NCBI GenBank assembly: GCA_947498155.1
Contig: CANMJD010000003.1
Location: forward strand, 372,001 to 436,000
Source: an uncultured Pseudoruegeria sp.
GTDB lineage: Bacteria; Pseudomonadota; Alphaproteobacteria; Rhodobacterales; Rhodobacteraceae
Direction of reading: 5' to 3'
DNA: 64,000 nucleotides
Made by a program: the position numbers and the translations under genes. The notes beneath the pieces are model-generated. The model saw only the letters and a list, made by a program, of their open reading frames with translations, did no database searches and was not told the DNA's origin. How positions within the stretch are numbered: position 1 is the first letter of the stretch; every line of letters begins with the position of its first letter. Below are positions 58,909-64,000 of this stretch, one piece after another.

Positions 58909-59236
58909 AACGCGCCGCCCGTCAGATAGAAAATGCGGGGAGCGCTATAGCGGATGTGCCCAGTCACCACGAAAGATCCGACAAGTATCGCGCGCCAGTT
59001 CAACGGTAGCGGGCTGGTTCCCAGAAAATTTCGCCCCGATTAATGTAGCTCACAAAGCTGTTGAAATTTCACGTGTCGCGGATATGGATGATACCGAGCG
59101 TTGCGCAGCATATTGCGAAACCTATTAGGGTTGCCTAATCGCATATGGGATTGACGCAAGGAATTTTAATAAAACCAATGAGAAAACGGTTTGAGATACA
59201 GATCTCGGCGCAAGGGTAGTGAATTAGGAGTCCATT

Positions 59237-62230
59237 TTGGAACATTGGCAGCAGGCACTTTATGATCATTGGCAGATCAGCGCGGATCTGACACGGCTCG
59301 ACGGGGAATATGATCTGAATTTCCTTGCCCGGGACCATGCGGGTGAAGGTTACATCCTAAAAGTCATGCGCGCGGATTGCGAGGACTGGCTGGTTGACCT
59401 GCAGATCAAAGCCTTTGAGCATATGGCAGATCGCGAACCCGATCTGCCCTGCCCAAAAGTTATCCCCGCCGCGAATGGTGAGGCTCTGTTGACAATCAAA
59501 GATCAAGACGGAAATCGTCGCTTGGTTTGGGTACTAAGCCAACTGGCGGGTCGATGCTATGCCAAGGTGCATCCCAAACTTCCAGCGCTTGCACACGACA
59601 TTGGGCAGGTGCTGGGTCGCTGTGCCGCAGCTCTGAGCGATTTTGATCACGAAAGTCTGACCCGTGATTTCAAATGGAACCTAATGCAAGCAAATTGGGT
59701 CCGTGATGAAATGCGCTGTGTACCCCAAACGGCCCGCCGAACCCTGATCGGTGAAATCTGCGATGGGTTTGACGCGACACTCCCAACCTTGACCACCCTG
59801 CCCCAGCAAGCCATTCACAATGATGCCAATGACTATAATATTCTCGTTTCCGGATCTTTGAATGACCCACGGAAGGTCACCGGGCTTATAGACCTTGGGG
59901 ATATGTGCGCCGCCCCGCGCATCTGTGATCTGGCAATTGCCGCGGCCTATCTGGTGCTGGATGTCGAAAACCCCGAGGCAATTCTAGCCGCCCTTATCGC
60001 AGGTTATCACAGTGCCACCCCGTTAACAGGTGAAGAGATCGATCTGATTTGGCCCCTCTTGCGCATGCGCCTGGCAGTCAGCGTCGTCAACTCCACCCTG
60101 ATGGCAGAAGACAAGCCCGATGATCCTTATGTGACCATCTCTCAGGGGCCGGCCTGGCGGTTTCTGGAGGGCAACTCGATCCACCCTAAACTGCTGAACG
60201 CCCGCCTGCGGGCTGCCTGTAATTTGCCTGTTGTCGAAGGGGCGGATCGAGTCTTGCGGTGGCTCAATCGGGAACGGGGCAACTATGCTCCTGTATTCGG
60301 GCAGAGCTTAGCAGAGGCCCCGATGGGGTCGCTCTCTGTAGAAAACTCTGTCACGCCGCAAAATCCCTTTGTCATGGCGCAGGGCGAAGCAGAAACGGTG
60401 GGCGCCGAGTTTGAAGACAACGGCCGTATCTGGCTTGGATATTATAACGAACCGCGGCTCATTTATACCGATCCAGCCTTTCGCAAAGGGCCGTGGAAAG
60501 CCAGCAATCGGCGCACCGTGCATCTGGCGGTCGATGCCTTCGCCCCAGCAGGAACACCGCTTCGGGCGCCGTTGCAGGGCACGGTTTTTGTCGCAGAGTA
60601 TCGCGACGGGCATCTCGACTATGGCGGGGTGATCATCCTGCGACATGAAACCCCGGAAGGAGATCCGTTCTACACGCTGTACGGCCATCTGGACCCAGAG
60701 TTTCTCGGCCATCTGACACCTGGTGATGTTGTAAAGCAAGGTCAGGCATTCTGCCGCCTCGGCGATGACGGCGTAAACGGCGGTTGGGCACCGCATCTGC
60801 ATTTTCAATTGGCGCTAACCACTGAAGGCATTGAAACCGACTGGCCCGGCGTAGGTGATCCAGATGAAATCTACCTTTGGAACGCAATCTGTCCCAATCC
60901 AGCGGCGCTGTTGAATATCCCAGATGCTAAAGTGCTCTACCGCCCTACCGACAAGATACAGATCGCCGCCGGGCGCAAGGCAAATTTTGGAGGGAACTTG
61001 TCGCTTACCTATAACGATCCGGTCATGCTGGTGCGCGGCTGGAAACATCACCTTTTTGATGAATGGGGCAGACCATATCTAGATGCCTACAACAACGTTC
61101 CACACGTGGGCCATGCCCATCCGCGCATTCAGGCCGTGGCGGCGGATCAGTTGAAACGGATGAATTCAAATACCCGCTACCTGCATCCCGCACAAACTGC
61201 CTTTGCCGAAAAAGTTCTCTCAAAGATGCCGAAAAACTTGGAGGTTTGCTACTTTGTCAACTCGGGCACCGAAGCGAACGAACTGGCGCTACGGCTTGCA
61301 CGCACGCATACCCGAGCCAAAGGGATGGTGACACCGGATCACGGCTATCACGGCAACACGAATGCCGCCATCGCGATCTCTGCCTACAAATTCAACAAGC
61401 CAGGTGGCGTGGGTCAGGCAGATTGGGTCGAACTGATCGAAGTTGCCGACGACTATCGCGGTACATATCGCAGGGATGATCCAGATCGTTCTGAAAAGTT
61501 TGCCGAGCTCGTCGCGCCAGCCATTGCTGCTTTGCAGGCAAAAGGCCACGGCGTCGCAGGCTTTATCGCAGAAACTTTCCCCTCGGTTGGCGGCCAGATC
61601 ATACCTCCTAAAGGGTATCTGCCAGCGGTGTACCAAAAAATACGCGCCGCAGGCGGCGTATGTATCGCCGATGAAGTCCAGACCGGGTTGGGCCGCCTTG
61701 GTGAATACTATTTCGGGTTTGAGCATCAAGGCGCGGTGCCGGATATCGTGGTACTGGGCAAGCCGATCGGCAATGGCCACCCCCTTGGCGTGGTGGTCAC
61801 AACCAAGACGATTGCAGAAAGCTTTGACAACGGGATTGAGTTTTTCTCAACCTTCGGCGGTTCTACCCTGTCTTGCCGGATAGGAAAGGAAGTGTTGGAC
61901 ATTGTTGATGACGAAGGTTTGCAAGAGAATGCCCGCATCATGGGCGCGAGACTATTTGAAGGGTTGGTGGCATTGCAGAGCAAATATCCATGTGTCGGCG
62001 ACGTGCGCGGCATGGGTTTGTTCCTGGGCCTCGAACTGATCTGTCAGGACGGGAGCGAAGCCACCGCGATCTGTGCCTACCTCAAGAACCGCATGCGGGA
62101 TCACCGCATCCTGATCGGCAGTGAAGGGCCCAAAGACAACATACTGAAAATCCGTCCCCCGATGACAATCGAGGCAGAGGACGTTGAGATGATTATTACG
62201 ATACTAGATCAGGTTCTCTCGGAAATTTAG
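59237..62230 (+). CDS. Trifunctional fusion: APH-type kinase, M23 peptidase domain, class III aminotransferase/phospho-lyase
   Basis: This 997-residue fusion has three parts. Residues 1 to about 340 are a choline/hydroxylysine-kinase-like APH domain with the catalytic loop HNDANDYNI (from His194) and LIDLGDM for metal. About 400-560 is an M23/LytM-type domain with HLAVDAFAP (His429, Asp433) and HLHF (His520, His522), so all zinc ligands are kept. About 590-997 is a class III aminotransferase with NSGTEANELALRLA and LGKPIGNGHPL (PLP Lys842). Kinase-aminotransferase fusions underlie the link between hydroxylysine kinase and phosphohydroxylysine or phosphoethanolamine phospho-lyases. The start is TTG behind AGGAG. 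The substrate is not settled. Confidence 0.85.
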   Translation: MEHWQQALYDHWQISADLTRLDGEYDLNFLARDHAGEGYILKVMRADCEDWLVDLQIKAFEHMADREPDLPCPKVIPAANGEALLTIKDQDGNRRLVWVLSQLAGRCYAKVHPKLPALAHDIGQVLGRCAAALSDFDHESLTRDFKWNLMQANWVRDEMRCVPQTARRTLIGEICDGFDATLPTLTTLPQQAIHNDANDYNILVSGSLNDPRKVTGLIDLGDMCAAPRICDLAIAAAYLVLDVENPEAILAALIAGYHSATPLTGEEIDLIWPLLRMRLAVSVVNSTLMAEDKPDDPYVTISQGPAWRFLEGNSIHPKLLNARLRAACNLPVVEGADRVLRWLNRERGNYAPVFGQSLAEAPMGSLSVENSVTPQNPFVMAQGEAETVGAEFEDNGRIWLGYYNEPRLIYTDPAFRKGPWKASNRRTVHLAVDAFAPAGTPLRAPLQGTVFVAEYRDGHLDYGGVIILRHETPEGDPFYTLYGHLDPEFLGHLTPGDVVKQGQAFCRLGDDGVNGGWAPHLHFQLALTTEGIETDWPGVGDPDEIYLWNAICPNPAALLNIPDAKVLYRPTDKIQIAAGRKANFGGNLSLTYNDPVMLVRGWKHHLFDEWGRPYLDAYNNVPHVGHAHPRIQAVAADQLKRMNSNTRYLHPAQTAFAEKVLSKMPKNLEVCYFVNSGTEANELALRLARTHTRAKGMVTPDHGYHGNTNAAIAISAYKFNKPGGVGQADWVELIEVADDYRGTYRRDDPDRSEKFAELVAPAIAALQAKGHGVAGFIAETFPSVGGQIIPPKGYLPAVYQKIRAAGGVCIADEVQTGLGRLGEYYFGFEHQGAVPDIVVLGKPIGNGHPLGVVVTTKTIAESFDNGIEFFSTFGGSTLSCRIGKEVLDIVDDEGLQENARIMGARLFEGLVALQSKYPCVGDVRGMGLFLGLELICQDGSEATAICAYLKNRMRDHRILIGSEGPKDNILKIRPPMTIEAEDVEMIITILDQVLSEI

Positions 62231-62468
62231 GACGGATGGTTCGCTGTCCTATCTTTTTTGGAAGCTGATCAAGAGCGAAACATAATTAGTTCATCTTCGT
62301 AAGATCACAGATTGTTGCCTCTCTTTTTTCACTACATCTATCGCGGTCAAGGAAATTGACTATGGGGTTTTATCAGCGGGAAAAGTTCCGATCCGGGCTT
62401 GAAAATCACCCGTCGCCAATTGCAGAGGTTCTTTAGAGGAATAACCTCGACCCCAAGCCTATCGACGT

Positions 62469-62495
62469 AAAATGGCGACCCGAAGCCGCCATTTT
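62469..62495. terminator. Bidirectional terminator between convergent genes
   Basis: AAAATGGCG pairs perfectly with CGCCATTTT around a 9-base loop, giving a T-run on either strand. It lies in the 329-base gap between the fusion gene and the convergent BKACE gene and can serve both. The rest of the gap (62231-62468, 62496-62559) shows nothing I can name. Confidence 0.75.
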
Positions 62496-62559
62496 GCTAT
62501 TCATAAGTTGACATTCTGAACGCCGCTTCAATGGCGCAGAAGTCTTAGGCAGAGCCTGA

Positions 62560-63492
62560 CTAGAAACCGACTTTGTCGCCGCCCTTCAGGTCTAGTATTT
62601 CGCGGGCTTCATCGGGCGTGGCGACCTCGCACCCAAGGTCCTCGACAATTCGGCGGATTTTCTCGACTTGCTGTGCATTGCTTTCGGCCAACTCCCCGCG
62701 CGAAATGAAAAGGCTGTCTTCCAGTCCCACACGGACATTGCCCCCCATCTGGCTTGCCGTAGAAGCCAGCGCCATCTGCGCGCCCCCAGCGCCTAATACG
62801 GACCACCGGTAGTTATCGCCAAACAGCTTGTCAGCGGTGCGCTTCATAAACACCAGGTTCTCAACATCGGCACCAATGCCCCCCAGAATACCAAAGATAA
62901 ACTGGATAAAGATTGGCGCTTTGAACAACCCGATATCCATGCAGAATTTCAGATTATACAAATGGCCGACGTCATAACATTCATGTTCGAATTTGATGTT
63001 ATGCGGCGCAAGCTGTTGTGCTGCATTTTTGATGTCGGCAAACGTGTTTCGGAAAATATAGCTGTCTGAATTTGCGATATAATCCTTTTCCCAATCGAAT
63101 TTGAAGCTGTCGTATTTGTTCACCAGTGGATGAAAGGAAAAATTCATCGACCCCATATTCATCGAACACATCTCTGGCGAGAACCGCAGCGCCGGGGAAA
63201 TCCGTTCCTCGATCGTATTGCTTAACGACCCCCCTGTTGAGAGGTTCACAACCGCATCTGTGGCTTGCTTGATCCGCGGCAGAAACGCCGCGAAGTCATC
63301 GGGATTGATTGAAATAGCGCCATTCTTCGGGTTGCGCGCGTGTAAATGCAGAACAGAGGCCCCCGCATCCGCCGCCGCTGCCGCCTGTGCCGAAATGTCT
63401 TCGGCAGTATAGGGCAATGCATCCGACATTGTAGGTGTGTGAATGGCGCCTGTGATTGCACAGGTGATGATGGTTTTCTTTTGACGCGCCAC
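62560..63492 (-). CDS. BKACE-family beta-keto acid cleavage enzyme (DUF849)
   Basis: This 310-residue zinc TIM-barrel enzyme condenses a beta-keto acid with acetyl-CoA and cleaves it; the founding member is the 3-keto-5-aminohexanoate cleavage enzyme Kce. IITCAITGAIHTPTMSDALPYT is the family start, and SVLHLHARNPKNG carries the zinc-binding HxH. Family features later are KFEHECYDVGHLYNL and GGNVRVGLEDSLF. It follows livM by one base, so the two form an operon. BKACE substrates vary widely (dehydrocarnitine, 3-keto-5-aminohexanoate and others), so the substrate is open. Confidence 0.88.
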   Translation of the reverse strand: MARQKKTIITCAITGAIHTPTMSDALPYTAEDISAQAAAAADAGASVLHLHARNPKNGAISINPDDFAAFLPRIKQATDAVVNLSTGGSLSNTIEERISPALRFSPEMCSMNMGSMNFSFHPLVNKYDSFKFDWEKDYIANSDSYIFRNTFADIKNAAQQLAPHNIKFEHECYDVGHLYNLKFCMDIGLFKAPIFIQFIFGILGGIGADVENLVFMKRTADKLFGDNYRWSVLGAGGAQMALASTASQMGGNVRVGLEDSLFISRGELAESNAQQVEKIRRIVEDLGCEVATPDEAREILDLKGGDKVGF

Positions 63493-63493
63493 G

Positions 63494-64000
63494 TTAGGCT
63501 CCTTTTTTGTCCGCGCCAGTCACGCGATAGGCTAGAGGGAAGAGTTGAAGATCAAAACGTTCGCGGACGAAGCCCCAGACGCCTTTCGGGAATTTCAGCA
63601 TCATCACGATCGCCACGCCCCCCAGCACCATCAGGTAGATCGTTCCCAGATCGGCGAGTGTTTCGCGCAGGGCGAAAAAGATCAAAGTCCCGATAATGGG
63701 CCCCTCAATGGTGCCGATGCCACCAATCACAACGATGAAAATAACAAAAGCGGTCCAGTCATTGACGCTAAAGGCAGCATCCGGTGAAATCCGCAGTTTT
63801 TGCAGGAAAATCAACGCGCCGATCATGGCGGTCAGGGCAGAGGTCACAATGTAAACGATGAATTTCGTGCGCCAGATGTCGATACCCAAAGAGCCTGCGG
63901 CCAGTTCATTGTCGCGGATCGCCGTCAGGGCCAGACCCTTGCGTGAGCGCAGGAAAAAATAGACCGCCGTCACCACCAGCACCGCTGCCCCGAGCGCGAG
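63494..64000 (-). CDS. livM: Branched-chain amino acid-type ABC permease LivM, C-terminal part (start beyond window)
   Basis: The frame is open from the right window edge to the stop at 63494, about 168 residues. SRKGLALTAIRDNELAAGSLGIDIWRTKFIVYIVTSALT is the cytoplasmic loop characteristic of LivM/UrtC permeases. VIFIVVIGGIGTIEGPIIGTLIFF and a last hydrophobic segment follow. The other importer genes would lie to the right. The importer probably serves an amino acid or aminated/keto acid used by the BKACE enzyme encoded next. Confidence 0.87.
   Translation of the reverse strand, partial: LALGAAVLVVTAVYFFLRSRKGLALTAIRDNELAAGSLGIDIWRTKFIVYIVTSALTAMIGALIFLQKLRISPDAAFSVNDWTAFVIFIVVIGGIGTIEGPIIGTLIFFALRETLADLGTIYLMVLGGVAIVMMLKFPKGVWGFVRERFDLQLFPLAYRVTGADKKGA

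Noticed and set aside
1-64000. CRISPR array
   Set aside because: No regularly spaced repeat-spacer pattern was seen and no cas gene is present.

Overview
The window looks like a chromosome segment of a marine Roseobacter-group alphaproteobacterium (Rhodobacteraceae). This rests on gene content: a rhizobial/roseobacter-type myo-inositol catabolic locus, sugar ABC systems with small membrane partners, PCu(A)C/SCO copper chaperones, a kinase-M23-aminotransferase fusion and a BKACE enzyme next to LivM. No rRNA or intact tRNA gene is present to fix the genus.

Region 1 (1 to about 23,762) is the right-hand part of an integrated, mobilisable or conjugative element. It carries a TraG/VirD4 coupling protein (cut by the window edge), a relaxase, a MobC-type accessory protein with a palindrome-rich oriT candidate, small hypothetical genes, the antirestriction protein ArdC, a hipBA toxin-antitoxin pair and a helix-turn-helix replication-type gene. 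It ends at a 47-base fragment of a tRNA-Cys(GCA) 3' half, in the orientation expected for the far attachment site of an element that entered at a tRNA-Cys to the left of the window.

Between ardC and a small plasmid-type gene sits an A/T-richer defence island (5,869-20,136). It encodes a complete single-strand DNA phosphorothioation system: sspA (divergent), sspB-sspC-sspD (modification) and three genes that match the sspFGH restriction module (helicase, GHKL ATPase, PLD nuclease). Downstream of sspA lie a phosphorothioation-associated methyltransferase and an exonuclease-I-like DEDDh nuclease. The two genes flanking the island (ardC and the 65-residue gene) carry related structured leaders.

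Region 2 (23,763 to about 35,711) is host DNA. A long minus-strand gene series encodes an AprA-like flavoprotein, an AprB-like ferredoxin, a HEAT-repeat protein, a nitrate/sulfonate-type ABC importer, a SCO protein, a PCu(A)C copper chaperone, a dihaem cytochrome c and a Crp/Fnr regulator. A GBBH-N (DUF971) gene precedes them, with fdxA and fpr divergent. The series is tightly coupled and has no obvious known pathway, so it is a candidate uncharacterised redox system.

Region 3 (36,093-49,542) is a myo-inositol uptake and catabolism locus: ABC importer, LacI-type regulator, two accessory Gfo/Idh/MocA dehydrogenases, iolE, iolD, iolC, iolB, an iolJ-type aldolase and iolG. iolA is not in the window. 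Two near-identical palindromic operators mark the regulon.

Region 4 (49,612-58,102) is a LacI-controlled polyol/triose-type ABC importer with two different ATPases and a fused dihydroxyacetone-kinase-type enzyme. A decayed IS3-family fragment follows. Region 5 (59,237-64,000) holds a 997-residue kinase/M23/class III aminotransferase fusion, a BKACE-family enzyme and the partial permease livM.
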